Assembly (NCBI GenBank): GCA_003052455.1
Contig: QAPD01000034.1
Span: 1-38,240, forward strand
Direction of reading: 5' to 3'
Length of the DNA: 38,240 nt
Source of the DNA: Sphaerisporangium cinnabarinum
Lineage (GTDB): Bacteria; Actinomycetota; Actinomycetes; Actinomycetales; Cellulomonadaceae
In this document: positions 22,300-30,873 of the stretch, piece by piece
How positions within the stretch are numbered: the first letter of the stretch is position 1
Layout: every line of letters begins with the position of its first letter
Position numbers and translations under genes: made by a program
Notes under the pieces: generated by a model
The model's database searches: none
Told to the model about the DNA's origin: nothing
What the model saw: the letters and a program-made list of their open reading frames with translations, nothing else

Positions 22300-25200
22300 G
22301 TGTCCGCTGAGATCGACGCCACCACGACCCCCGCCACGCAGCACGGGAACGGCTCGCGGCGGTCCGGCTCCCGCGCGACGACGTCGCGGGAGGCGGAGCG
22401 CGCCGCTGCCGTCCGCGAGGCGGAGCGGGCGGCCGACGCCGCGCGCACGGCGCTCGCGGACGCGCTGCGGACGGTCGTGCGCGGCACGGTCGACACCGCG
22501 ACGCGTCGCCGCGCGGAGTACTCGACCGACGCGTCGAACTACCGCGTCGTGCCCGAGGCCGTGGTCTACCCGCAGGACGCGGACGACGTCGTCGCCACGC
22601 TGGACGTGCTGCGCGAGCTCGAGGTGCCGGTCACGGCGCGCGGGGCGGGGACGTCGGTCGCGGGGAACTCGATCGGCCCGGGCGTCGTCCTGGACTTCAC
22701 GCGCCACGTGAACCGCGTGCTCGACGTCGACCCGGAGGCGCGCACGGCCCGCATCGAGCCGGGTGTCGTCATGTCGGCGCTCCAGCAGGTGGCGGCGCCG
22801 CACGGGCTGCGGTTCGGGCCGGACCCGTCGACGCAGAACCGCGCGACGCTCGGCGGCATGATCGGCAACAACGCGTGCGGTCCGCACGCCGTCGCGTACG
22901 GGCGCACGGTCGACAACGTCCTCGCGCTCGACGTCGTCGACGGCCGCGGCCGCCGCTTCACCGCAGGCAAGGGCGACCCGACGTTCGCCGACGTCCCCGG
23001 CCTGGCGGAGCTCGTCCGCGAGAACCTCGCGCTGATCCGCACGGAGTTCGGGCGGTTCGGGCGCCAGGTGTCGGGCTACTCGCTCGAGCACCTGCTGCCG
23101 GAGAACGGCTCGGACCTCGCGAAGGCGCTCGTCGGCACCGAGGGCACGCTCGTGACGATCCTCGAGGCCACGGTGCGCCTGGTGCCGGTGCCGTCCAAGC
23201 CGACGCTCGTCGTGCTGGGCTACCCGGACATGCCGTCCGCGGCCGACGACGTCCCGACCTTCCTCGACCTCAGCCCGCTCGCGGTCGAGGGCCTCGACGC
23301 GCGGCTCGTCGACGTCGTGCGCCGCGCCAAGGGCGACGCATCGGTGCCGCCGCTGCCGCCGGGCGCCGGCTGGCTCATGGTCGAGGTCGGCGGCGCGACC
23401 CCCGAGGAGGCGATGGCGAACGCGGAGGCGATCGTCGCCGCGTCGGGCAGCGAGGCCACGATGATCCTGCCCGCGGGCCCCGAGGCGACCAAGATGTGGC
23501 AGATCCGGGCCGACGGCGCGGGGCTCGCCGGGCGCACGCCCGCGGGCGAGCAGGCGTGGCCGGGCTGGGAGGACTCCGCCGTCCCGCCGGAGAAGCTGGG
23601 CGACTACCTGCGCGACCTCGACGCCCTCATGGCGCGCTACGGCGTCGACGGTCTGCCGTACGGGCACTTCGGCGACGGCTGCGTGCACCTGCGCATCGAC
23701 ATCCCGCTCGAGGCGTCGGGGTCGGTGCTGCGCACGTTCATGCTCGAGGCTGCCGAGCTCGTCGCGAAGTACGGCGGCTCCCTGTCGGGCGAGCACGGCG
23801 ACGGCCGGGCCCGCTCGGAGCTGCTGCCGGTCATGTACAGCCCCGAGGCGATCGCCCTCATGGAGCGGTTCAAGGCCCTGTTCGACCCGCAGGACGTCAT
23901 GAACCCCGGCGTCGTGGTGCGCCCGAGCGCGATCGACGACGACCTGCGCCGCCCGCACGCGCACCCGCTGCTGTCGACGGTCGGTGCGCCGGGCACGCCC
24001 GGGACGAGCACGGCCGCGCCCGCGAAGGTCACGAAGATCTCGCGTCGTGCGGGCTACCAGGGCTTCTCGTTCGCGCACGACCACGGCGACATGACCCAGG
24101 CCGTGCACCGCTGCGTCGGTGTCGGCAAGTGCCGCGCCGACACCAGCGCTGCGGGCGGCTTCATGTGCCCGTCGTACCAGGCGACGAAGGACGAGAAGGA
24201 CGTCACGCGCGCCCGCGCCCGCGTGCTCCAGGAGGCGGTGAACGGCACGCTCGTCGGCGGTCTCGCCGCGCCCGAGGTGCGCGAGTCGCTCGACCTGTGC
24301 CTGTCCTGCAAGGCGTGCTCGAGCGACTGCCCGGCGGGCGTCGACATGGCGCAGTACAAGTCCGAGGTCCTGTACCGCACGTACCGCGGCAAGCTCCGCC
24401 CGGTCGACCACTACTCGCTCGGCTGGCTCCCGATCTGGGCGCGGCTCGCGACGGGGATGCCCCGCCTGGCGAACAAGCTGCTCGGGTTCCGGCCGCTCGC
24501 GAAGACCGTGCTGTGGGCGGGCGGCATGGACACGCGCCGCTCGATGACGACGTTCGCCGAGGTGCCGTTCCGCACGTGGTGGAAGCGCGGCGGCGCGACC
24601 CAGGGCGTGCCCGGTCTCCACATCGGCGAGCGGCCCGGACACCCCGTGCGCGACGAGCGCCCGAAGGTCGTGCTGTGGACCGACTCGTTCAGCGACAACA
24701 TGTCGCCGGGGGTGCCGCAGGCGGCCGTCAAGGTGCTGACCGCGGCGGGGTACGACGTCGTCGTGCCCGACGAGCAGGCGTGCTGCGGCCTCACGTGGAT
24801 CAGCACGGGCCAGCTCGACGGCGCGCGCAAGCGCCTGGAGAACCTGCTGTCCGTGCTCGGCCCGTACGCCGTGAACGGCATCCCGATCATGGGCCTCGAG
24901 CCGTCGTGCACGGCCGTGCTGCGCTCCGACCTCGTGGACCTGTTCCCCGACGACCCGCGCGCCCAGGCGGTCTCCGCCGCGACGCGGACGCTCGCGGAGC
25001 TCCTCACGTCGGTCGACACCGCGCCCGGGCGTGAGTCCGGGTGGCGCGTGCCCGACCTGTCGGACGTGACGGCCGTCGTGCAGCCGCACTGCCACCAGCA
25101 CTCGGTGATGGGCTTCGCCGCGGACGAGCGGCTGCTGCGCGACGCGGGCGCGACGATCACGGTGCTCGCCGGCTGCTGCGGCCTCGCGGGGAACTTCGGC

Positions 25201-25383
25201 ATGCAGAAGGGCCACTACGAGACGTCGGTCGCGGTCGCGGAGAACGCGCTGCTTCCCGCGCTGCGCGACGCCGCCCCCGGCGACGTGTACCTCGCGGACG
25301 GGTTCTCGTGCCGCACGCAGGCGGACGACCTCGCCGGCGTGCAGGGCAAGGCGCTCGTCGAGCTGCTCGCCGAGCGGCTCTGA
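22300..25383 (+). CDS. FAD-binding and 4Fe-4S dehydrogenase (D-lactate/D-2-hydroxyglutarate type)
   Basis: This protein of 1027 residues oxidises D-2-hydroxy acids. An N-terminal FAD_binding_4 domain carries ARGAGTSVAGNSIG and GGMIGNNACG. An FAD-oxidase C-terminal domain follows (GHFGDGCVHLRID, GEHGDGRAR). Then comes a two-cluster ferredoxin-like region: C-x5-C-x9-CP (RCVGVGKC...FMCP) and CLSCKACSSDCP. Two cysteine-rich CCG domains close it (EQACCGLTW, HCHQH and GCCGLAGNFG). The length matches E. coli YdiJ (1018 residues), a D-2-hydroxyglutarate dehydrogenase; D-lactate is the other likely substrate. It probably acts at the inner face of the membrane. The GTG at 22300 is preferred because of the GACAAT box; a GTG at 22270 is an alternative. 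Confidence 0.9.
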   Translation: MSAEIDATTTPATQHGNGSRRSGSRATTSREAERAAAVREAERAADAARTALADALRTVVRGTVDTATRRRAEYSTDASNYRVVPEAVVYPQDADDVVATLDVLRELEVPVTARGAGTSVAGNSIGPGVVLDFTRHVNRVLDVDPEARTARIEPGVVMSALQQVAAPHGLRFGPDPSTQNRATLGGMIGNNACGPHAVAYGRTVDNVLALDVVDGRGRRFTAGKGDPTFADVPGLAELVRENLALIRTEFGRFGRQVSGYSLEHLLPENGSDLAKALVGTEGTLVTILEATVRLVPVPSKPTLVVLGYPDMPSAADDVPTFLDLSPLAVEGLDARLVDVVRRAKGDASVPPLPPGAGWLMVEVGGATPEEAMANAEAIVAASGSEATMILPAGPEATKMWQIRADGAGLAGRTPAGEQAWPGWEDSAVPPEKLGDYLRDLDALMARYGVDGLPYGHFGDGCVHLRIDIPLEASGSVLRTFMLEAAELVAKYGGSLSGEHGDGRARSELLPVMYSPEAIALMERFKALFDPQDVMNPGVVVRPSAIDDDLRRPHAHPLLSTVGAPGTPGTSTAAPAKVTKISRRAGYQGFSFAHDHGDMTQAVHRCVGVGKCRADTSAAGGFMCPSYQATKDEKDVTRARARVLQEAVNGTLVGGLAAPEVRESLDLCLSCKACSSDCPAGVDMAQYKSEVLYRTYRGKLRPVDHYSLGWLPIWARLATGMPRLANKLLGFRPLAKTVLWAGGMDTRRSMTTFAEVPFRTWWKRGGATQGVPGLHIGERPGHPVRDERPKVVLWTDSFSDNMSPGVPQAAVKVLTAAGYDVVVPDEQACCGLTWISTGQLDGARKRLENLLSVLGPYAVNGIPIMGLEPSCTAVLRSDLVDLFPDDPRAQAVSAATRTLAELLTSVDTAPGRESGWRVPDLSDVTAVVQPHCHQHSVMGFAADERLLRDAGATITVLAGCCGLAGNFGMQKGHYETSVAVAENALLPALRDAAPGDVYLADGFSCRTQADDLAGVQGKALVELLAERL

Positions 25384-25434
25384 GCGGCGCGGCCAGGTCG
25401 CCCGACGGCGCTCGGCCGCCCGGGCGGGCGGCCG

Positions 25435-25929
25435 TCAGCCGCGCGCGGGGTGCACGTCCGTGATCGCGTAGCACTCCTCGTCGTCGATCGCGCGCGGCAC
25501 CGGGTCGAGCGTGAGCGACGTCGGATAGCCCAGCTCGTCGTCGAACGCGACGTCGGTGACGTCGTCGTGGCGCTCGTCCACGAGGTCGAGGAACCCGTCG
25601 ATCGTGCGGCCACCGCTCTCGACGTAGGACTCGGGGGTCGTCTCCAGGTGCGCGAGGCTCGCGGAGACCGCGACCACCTCGCCGGCCGCGACCTCGACGT
25701 CGAAGTCCCCGACGAGGTACCGCTCGCCGCACGACGACGTGAGCGTGAACGCGTAGTCGTCGTACCCCGCCGCGGCCCACCGGTCCCGTGCCTCCGCGAA
25801 CCCGGTGACCGGCCCCTCGGCGCTCGCGGGCGCGCACCCGGTCACGAGCGGCGCGACGACGAGCCCGCCCAGGGCGAGCGCCGCCGTCGTCCACGACGGG
25901 CGGGCGCGGCGGTGCGACGTCGGCTCCAT
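25435..25929 (-). CDS. DUF6174-like lipoprotein
   Basis: This 164-residue lipoprotein has a basic N-terminus, a hydrophobic stretch and a lipobox LVTGC with the lipidated cysteine at residue 32. The mature part has WAAAGYDDYAFTLTSSCGERYL and a C-terminal DELGYPTSLTLDPVPRAIDDEECYAI, the pattern I associate with the DUF6174 family (small extracellular domains of unknown role, possibly with a disulfide between the two cysteines). The ATG is at 25929 with AGGG close upstream. The gene lies downstream of the MocR gene on the same strand, 71 bases away, and may be cotranscribed. Confidence 0.82.
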   Translation of the reverse strand: MEPTSHRRARPSWTTAALALGGLVVAPLVTGCAPASAEGPVTGFAEARDRWAAAGYDDYAFTLTSSCGERYLVGDFDVEVAAGEVVAVSASLAHLETTPESYVESGGRTIDGFLDLVDERHDDVTDVAFDDELGYPTSLTLDPVPRAIDDEECYAITDVHPARG

Positions 25930-26000
25930 GCCCTGCTCGTGTCGCGACGCGACCCGGTCTTGCCCGGAGCGGTCGGTTCGTCGGCGCGCGGCGCGACGGC

Positions 26001-27650
26001 TCAGCCTCCTGTCCCACGACGAGGAGCGGCGCGCACCGCGTCGGCCAGGCGGGCGACCGCCTCGCCGACGCGGGCGTCGGCGAGGTTGCCGTACCCGAGC
26101 ACGAGGGTCGTCGACCGGTCGGCGGGACGGACCTGGTAGCGGCGCAGGTCGACGACGGTCACCTCGCGCCGCGCTGCCTCGCGCACGACGTGCGCGGCGT
26201 CGGGCGCGGGGCCGTCCGGCGAGCCCGGCAGGGAGAGGAGCGCGTGCATCCCCGCCGCGATGCCGTTCACCGGAGCACCCGGCAGCTCGCGGGCGAGGGC
26301 GTCCAGCACGGCGTCGCGACGGCGCCGGTAGCGGCCGCGCGCGGCGCGCAGGTGCCGGTCGTACCCGCCGGAGGCGACGAGCCGCGCGAACGTGAGCTGG
26401 TCGACGGTGGACGGGGCCGCCGTCGGACCGTGCGGGGCGGCCGCACGCGCGGCGGACTCGCGCCAGCGCGCGGGCACGACCATCCATCCGATGCCGAAGG
26501 CGGGGCTCATCGTCTTGCTCACCGAGCCGAGCAGCACGACCCGGTCGGGGTCGAGCTGCTGGAGCGCGGCGACGGGCCGGCGGTCGTAGCGGAACTCGGC
26601 GTCGTAGTCGTCCTCGACCACGACGCCGTCGACGGCCCGCGCCCACGCGAGGACCGCCTCGCGCCGCTCGGGGGCGAGCGCGGAACCGGTGGGGAACTGG
26701 TGCGCGGGAGTGAGCAGCGCGGCCCGTGCCCCGGTCCGACGGGACGCGTCGACGAGCACGTCGACGTCCGCGCCCGCGGCGTCCACGGGGACCGGGACGG
26801 GCGTGAGACCGGCCCGCGCCGCGACGTCGCGCAGCACGGACCAGCTCGGGTCCTCGACGAGCAGGTGCGTGTGGCCCGCCTCGACGAGCGCCGCGCCGAC
26901 GCGCGCCATGCCGTCGGTCGCGCCGCGCGTCAGCACGACGGCGTCGTCCGGCCCCGTGACGACGCGCGCCCGGCGCAGGTGGCCGGCGACCACGGCCCGC
27001 GCGTGGGGGTGCCCGGCGGGGGAGGGCTGCCCGAGGTCGTCGTTCGACGCCGTCCCGCCGGACGTGCCGAGCGCCTCGCGCGCCGCGCGGAGCCACGCGT
27101 CGCGCGGGACGTGCCGGAGATCGGGGACGCCCGGCGCGAGGTCGAACCGGGCGCGCGCGGCGTGGGTCCTGCCGGTGTCGGTCCGCCCGGCGTCCACGAC
27201 GGCGCGCGCGGGTCTACCGTCCGCCGCTCGTTCCTCGCGGCTCCCGCCGGGCCCGCCACGACCCGCGCGCACCGTCGTTCCCGCCGGGCTCGTGGGCCGC
27301 TCGCCCAGCGCACTCGTTCCCCTCGGGCTCGTCGATCGGGCGCCGGCTGCGGCGGAGACGCGGGTCGCGGAGCCGGTGCGCGCCTCGAGGAAGCCCTCGG
27401 CGACGAGCTGGCCGTACGCCTCCGTGACGACCCACCGCGACACCCCGAGCGACTCGGCGAGCTGTCGGCTCGGCGGCAGCGCCGCGCCGACGGGGACGCG
27501 GCCGGCGTGCACGGCGTCGCGGACCGCGCGCTCGAGCCGCTCGACGCGCGACCCCGGCCCCGCGCCCAGGTCGAGCAGGGCCTCCCAGGCGAGCTCCGCC
27601 GTCGTCCCCGGAGGAGCCGCTCGGGGGGAATTGGTCTGGTTCGCGGCCAT
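26001..27650 (-). CDS. MocR/PdxR-type GntR regulator with aminotransferase domain
   Basis: This 549-residue regulator has an N-terminal GntR winged helix (about 35-97, LPPSRQLAESLGVSRWVVTEAY). A long Ala/Gly/Arg/Thr linker (about 98-168) follows, then a class-I aminotransferase-like domain. The PLP lysine is Lys379 in GSVSKTMSPAFG, and the PLP-binding Asp is in VVEDDYDAEFRYD. MocR proteins sense PLP or amine metabolites and control vitamin B6, GABA or taurine genes. The ATG at 27650 has TACGGT (27659-27664) on the minus strand just upstream. It is divergent from an aldo-keto reductase gene, with an inverted repeat in the shared gap, and that reductase is the likely target. Pyridoxal reductase activity for the neighbour is a possible link. 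Confidence 0.92.
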   Translation of the reverse strand: MAANQTNSPRAAPPGTTAELAWEALLDLGAGPGSRVERLERAVRDAVHAGRVPVGAALPPSRQLAESLGVSRWVVTEAYGQLVAEGFLEARTGSATRVSAAAGARSTSPRGTSALGERPTSPAGTTVRAGRGGPGGSREERAADGRPARAVVDAGRTDTGRTHAARARFDLAPGVPDLRHVPRDAWLRAAREALGTSGGTASNDDLGQPSPAGHPHARAVVAGHLRRARVVTGPDDAVVLTRGATDGMARVGAALVEAGHTHLLVEDPSWSVLRDVAARAGLTPVPVPVDAAGADVDVLVDASRRTGARAALLTPAHQFPTGSALAPERREAVLAWARAVDGVVVEDDYDAEFRYDRRPVAALQQLDPDRVVLLGSVSKTMSPAFGIGWMVVPARWRESAARAAAPHGPTAAPSTVDQLTFARLVASGGYDRHLRAARGRYRRRRDAVLDALARELPGAPVNGIAAGMHALLSLPGSPDGPAPDAAHVVREAARREVTVVDLRRYQVRPADRSTTLVLGYGNLADARVGEAVARLADAVRAAPRRGTGG

Positions 27651-27680
27651 GGCATCGGACCGTACACCCGTGCCGATGCC
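27651..27680. promoter_or_regulatory. inverted repeat operator between MocR and reductase genes
   Basis: GGCATCGG (27651-27658) and CCGATGCC (27673-27680) are exact inverted copies with a 14-base spacer; centres are 22 bases apart. The repeat covers the MocR -10 box (27659-27664, minus strand) and lies just upstream of the reductase -10 box. It is a good candidate for MocR binding. Confidence 0.55.
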
Positions 27681-27684
27681 TCTC

Positions 27685-27690
27685 TAGCGT
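27685..27690 (+). promoter_or_regulatory. -10 box of the aldo-keto reductase gene
   Basis: TAGCGT lies 70 bases before the ATG at 27760, giving a leader of about 63 bases. It is directly downstream of the inverted repeat. Confidence 0.45.
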
Positions 27691-27759
27691 GGAGCACGTC
27701 ACCGAGACCACTGTCCGCCACGGACCGCTCGGACCACCGACAGACCCAGGGAGACCACC

Positions 27760-28743
27760 ATGCGGTACCGCACCATCGGCGACGGGCACACCTCCTTCGA
27801 GGTGTCGACCCTGTGCCTCGGCACGATGAACATGGGCACGCTCGTCGACGAGGACACCTCGTTCGCGATCCTCGACCGCTACCGCGAGGCGGGCGGCACG
27901 TTCCTCGACACCGCGAACAACTACAGCTTCTGGGCCGACGGCCACGGCCGCGACAGCGAGGACCTGCTCGGCCGCTGGCTCGCGAGCCGCGGTGCGCGCG
28001 ACGAGGTCCGGATCGCGACGAAGCTCGGCGCGGCCAAGAAGGACCCGGCCCTGCCGCTGCAGAACGTCGAGCCGACGAACTTCCAGGGGCTCGGCGCCGA
28101 CGTCGTCGCGGACGAGGCGCACGAGAGCCTGCGCCACCTCGGGGTCGACCACCTGGACGTCCTGTACGGGCACGTCGACGACCACGGGACGCCGCTCGCC
28201 GAGACCGTCGGCGCGTTCGGCAAGCTCCAGGCGGAGGGCGTCGTCGGCATCACGGGCATCTCGAACGTCGCGCTGTGGCGCGTCGTCGAGGCGCGCGAGG
28301 AGGCGCTGCGCCAGGGCGTCGCGCCCTACGGGCTCGTCCAGCAGAACTTCACCTACGCCTACCCGACGCCCGAGCCCGGGCGGCACAACTGGGCGTCGTA
28401 CGAGCTGCTCGACTACGCGGCGTCCACGGGCGTCGACGGTCGCCCGCCGCTCGCCGTCACGGCCTACTCGCCGATCCTCCAGGGCGCGTACGTGCGCCGG
28501 GACAAGCCGTTGTGGGACGGGTTCGACCACCCGACCACGCGCGAGCGCGTCCGCCTCCTGCACGAGGTCGCGGGCGAGCTCGGCGCGACGCCGAACCAGG
28601 TCGCGCTCGCGTGGCTCCTCGGGGGCGAGCACGCGGTGATCCCCGTGATCGGGCCCAGCACCGTCGAGCAGCTCGACGACCTCCTCGGCGCGGCCGACCT
28701 CGAGCTCGACCCCGAGCTGCGCGCACGCCTCGACGCGGCCTGA
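27760..28743 (+). CDS. aldo-keto reductase
   Basis: This 327-residue (alpha/beta)8 NADPH-dependent reductase has all four catalytic residues: Asp50 (TFLDTANNY), Tyr55, Lys88 (IATKLG) and His138 (LYGHVDD). The NADP phosphate-binding end reads GPSTVEQLDD. The N-terminal LCLGTMNMG fits the YajO/tas-like group that reduces aldehydes. CAGGGAG precedes the ATG. It is divergent from a MocR regulator, which makes pyridoxal or a sugar aldehyde a possible substrate, though nothing here proves it. A hairpin closes the transcript. Confidence 0.93.
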   Translation: MRYRTIGDGHTSFEVSTLCLGTMNMGTLVDEDTSFAILDRYREAGGTFLDTANNYSFWADGHGRDSEDLLGRWLASRGARDEVRIATKLGAAKKDPALPLQNVEPTNFQGLGADVVADEAHESLRHLGVDHLDVLYGHVDDHGTPLAETVGAFGKLQAEGVVGITGISNVALWRVVEAREEALRQGVAPYGLVQQNFTYAYPTPEPGRHNWASYELLDYAASTGVDGRPPLAVTAYSPILQGAYVRRDKPLWDGFDHPTTRERVRLLHEVAGELGATPNQVALAWLLGGEHAVIPVIGPSTVEQLDDLLGAADLELDPELRARLDAA

Positions 28744-28755
28744 GGCGGCCGAGCG

Positions 28756-28787
28756 GCCCGGTCCGGCGCACCCACGCCGGGCCGGGC
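28756..28787 (+). terminator. 13-bp hairpin terminator of the reductase gene
   Basis: GCCCGGTCCGGCG (28756-28768) pairs with 28775-28787 with one G-T wobble and a six-base loop. It begins 13 bases after the reductase stop and ends just before the -10 box of the GNAT gene. Confidence 0.65.
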
Positions 28788-28790
28788 TGC

Positions 28791-28796
28791 CACGAT
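28791..28796 (+). promoter_or_regulatory. -10 box for a probable leaderless GNAT mRNA
   Basis: CACGAT ends six bases before the ATG at 28803, and there is no ribosome-binding sequence. The same hexamer at the same spacing precedes the gene at 31909. Confidence 0.35.
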
Positions 28797-28802
28797 GGGC
28801 CG

Positions 28803-29366
28803 ATGCCCACCACGCTCGTCGAGCGCACCCGGCCGGACGACTGGCGCGACCTGCGGGACGTCCGCCTGCGGGCGCTCGCGGACGCGCCGTCCGCGTTCGG
28901 CTCGACCCTCGCGCGCGAGGTCGCCTTCCCCGACGAGGTGTGGCGAGAGCGCGCGGCGCAGGGCCGCACGCTCCTGGCGCGGACGACGCTCGACGGCGGC
29001 CCACCTGGCGACCGCGGCCAGTCCGACGACGGCGCCCCGCCCGGGAGCGGCCGGTCGCCCGGTCCTGTGGTCGGGGTCGCGGCCGTCGTCCCCTCGCCCG
29101 ACGACCCGACCGTGGCCGAGCTCGTGTCCGTGTGGGTCGAGCCCGGCGCGCGCGGGAGCGGCGTCGCGGTGACGCTCCTGGAGCACGCTCACGCGCTCGC
29201 CGCCGAGCTCGGCGCGCGCACGCTCTCGCTCTGGGTCACCGCGACCAACGCTCCCGCGCTCCACCTCTACGAGCGCGCAGGCTTCGCGCCGACCGCCGAG
29301 ACCCAGCCCCTCCCGAGCGATCCCCGCCTCGTCGAGCTGCGGATGACCCGACGCGTCGCCGGATAG
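28803..29366 (+). CDS. GNAT family N-acetyltransferase
   Basis: This 187-residue acetyl-CoA-dependent acetyltransferase has the N-terminal region WRDLRDVRLRALADAPSAFG, common in GNAT proteins that act on small molecules or protein N-termini. The CoA-binding motif A is VSVWVEPGARGSGVAVTLL, with the pyrophosphate loop ARGSGV. The C-terminal part NAPALHLYERAGF is the classic motif B. A Gly/Pro-rich insertion sits at about residues 63-87. The substrate is unknown. Confidence 0.9.
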   Translation: MPTTLVERTRPDDWRDLRDVRLRALADAPSAFGSTLAREVAFPDEVWRERAAQGRTLLARTTLDGGPPGDRGQSDDGAPPGSGRSPGPVVGVAAVVPSPDDPTVAELVSVWVEPGARGSGVAVTLLEHAHALAAELGARTLSLWVTATNAPALHLYERAGFAPTAETQPLPSDPRLVELRMTRRVAG

Positions 29367-29406
29367 GGTGCGGGGACCTGTTCCCGGACCGTGCCGAGGG
29401 GGCCCT

Positions 29407-30033
29407 GTGGAGTTCCAGGACGTCGTCCGCCGCCGGCGCATGGTGCGCCGGTTCACCGACGAGCCGGTCGACCCGGACGCCGTCGACCGCCTCGTGCGCA
29501 ACGCCGTCCGCGCGCCGAGCGCGGGGTTCGCGCAGGGGTGGTCGTTCCTCGTGCTCACCGAGCCCGACGACGTCGCGCGCTTCTGGGCCGCGACCTCGCC
29601 CGAGCAGCCCGAGCGGAGCATGAGCACGTGGCTCGCCGGGATGCGCACGGCACCCGTGCTCGTCGTGGTCCTCACGTCGAAGGACGTCTACCTCGACCGG
29701 TACGCCGAGGACGACAAGGGCTGGGCGGACCGCGACGAGAACCGCTGGGCCGTGCCGTACTGGCACGTCGACGCCGGGATGGCGGCGCTGCTCATGCTCC
29801 AGACCGCCGTCGACGACGGGCTCGGTGCGTGCTTCTTCGGCGTCGCGCCGGGCGAGGTCGGGCGGCTGCGCGCGGCGTTCGGGATCCCCGACGCGTACGC
29901 ACCGACCGGGGTGGTCGCCGTCGGGCACCCCGCCGACCGGGCGGCCACGGGCTCGCCGCGCCGTCGTGCACGCAAGCCGCTCGACGACGTCGTGCACCGC
30001 GGCCGCTGGGGTGGCCGGTCGTCACCGCGGTGA
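29407..30033 (+). CDS. nitroreductase family protein
   Basis: This 208-residue FMN-dependent oxidoreductase of the nitroreductase fold has the FMN phosphate-binding arginines in the N-terminal RRRRMVRRF. Other family marks are RAPSAGFAQGWSFLVL and, in the second half, GMAALLMLQTAVDDGLGACFFG. The GTG at 29407 has GAGGGGG about seven bases upstream. It is convergent with the F420 genes cofC and cofD (nine bases apart). FbiB of mycobacteria carries a nitroreductase-like domain, but this protein is a free-standing one and a role in F420 metabolism is only suggested by position. Confidence 0.85.
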   Translation: MEFQDVVRRRRMVRRFTDEPVDPDAVDRLVRNAVRAPSAGFAQGWSFLVLTEPDDVARFWAATSPEQPERSMSTWLAGMRTAPVLVVVLTSKDVYLDRYAEDDKGWADRDENRWAVPYWHVDAGMAALLMLQTAVDDGLGACFFGVAPGEVGRLRAAFGIPDAYAPTGVVAVGHPADRAATGSPRRRARKPLDDVVHRGRWGGRSSPR

Positions 30034-30042
30034 CGACCACCG

Positions 30043-30873
30043 TCAGGCGTCGTGGTCGCGCAGCGCCGGGACGTGCAGCCCGACGGCGGCCCGCACGTGC
30101 GGGGGCAGCTCGCCCCAGTCGTCCACGGTGTCCAGGTCGACGGCGGTCCCGGGCCGCCGCACGACGACGGCCCGCAGCCCCAGCCGCTCGGCCTCCGCGA
30201 CGTGCGCCGCGCGGCTGCCCGGCCCGAACCGGAACCGGAACCCCGCACCGCCGGGACCGCCGCTCGACGGCGCGGAGGCCGGGGGGTCGAGGACGAGCAG
30301 GTTCGTGCCGGACCCGAGCCGGTCCGTCGCGACGACGACGGGGGCGTCCTCGGCGAGGAGCGCCGCGACGTCCGCGGTCGTGAGCGCGGGGAGGTCGGCG
30401 TGCGCCACGAGGAGCCGCGCCGGACCGTGCTCCGCCGTGCCCGACGTCGTGCCCACCTCCGGCTCCGACGCCGCGATCTCGCGCCCGACGTCCACCGCGG
30501 CGTCCAGGCCCGGCCGGTCCGCGGGCTGGAGCACGATGCGCAGGCGGTCCGCGTCGGCGGTGAGCAGGGGCAGACCCTCGCCGCCGTCCGTCGCCGCGGC
30601 GGCGCCGTCGACCACGACGTCCCGCAGCGCGCGCCACGTGAACCGCGGGTCCGACGTCACGACGACCACGCGCGCCACGTCCTCGCTCGCGAGCAGCGTG
30701 CCCACGACGTGCCGCGCGAGCACGGCGACCAGCCGGCTGCGCGACGCCGGGTCGAGCACGTGCGCGAGGCGCGACTTCCCCGACGAGCCGTCGCGCAGCG
30801 GCACCACGGCGACCACGCGCCCCGGGCGGGCATCCGCACCCGGGCGGGCGCCGGCGTCGTGCGGCTCAGCCAC
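30043..30873 (-). CDS. cofC: 2-phospho-L-lactate (or phosphoenolpyruvate) guanylyltransferase CofC
   Basis: This 276-residue enzyme of coenzyme F420 biosynthesis activates phospholactate or PEP with GTP to form the diphospho compound used by CofD. It has a nucleotidyltransferase fold: the N-terminal VVAVVPLRDGSSGKSRL is the CofC GTP-binding motif, ARLLVAHADLPAL holds the metal-binding Asp, and DRLGSGTNLLVL follows. In actinobacteria the orthologue is called FbiD and uses PEP. The GTG start at 30873 overlaps the cofD stop by eight bases, so the two are one operon (cofD first). The tail of the protein, VVVRRPGTAVDLDTVDDW, is also typical. Confidence 0.92.
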   Translation of the reverse strand: MAEPHDAGARPGADARPGRVVAVVPLRDGSSGKSRLAHVLDPASRSRLVAVLARHVVGTLLASEDVARVVVVTSDPRFTWRALRDVVVDGAAAATDGGEGLPLLTADADRLRIVLQPADRPGLDAAVDVGREIAASEPEVGTTSGTAEHGPARLLVAHADLPALTTADVAALLAEDAPVVVATDRLGSGTNLLVLDPPASAPSSGGPGGAGFRFRFGPGSRAAHVAEAERLGLRAVVVRRPGTAVDLDTVDDWGELPPHVRAAVGLHVPALRDHDA

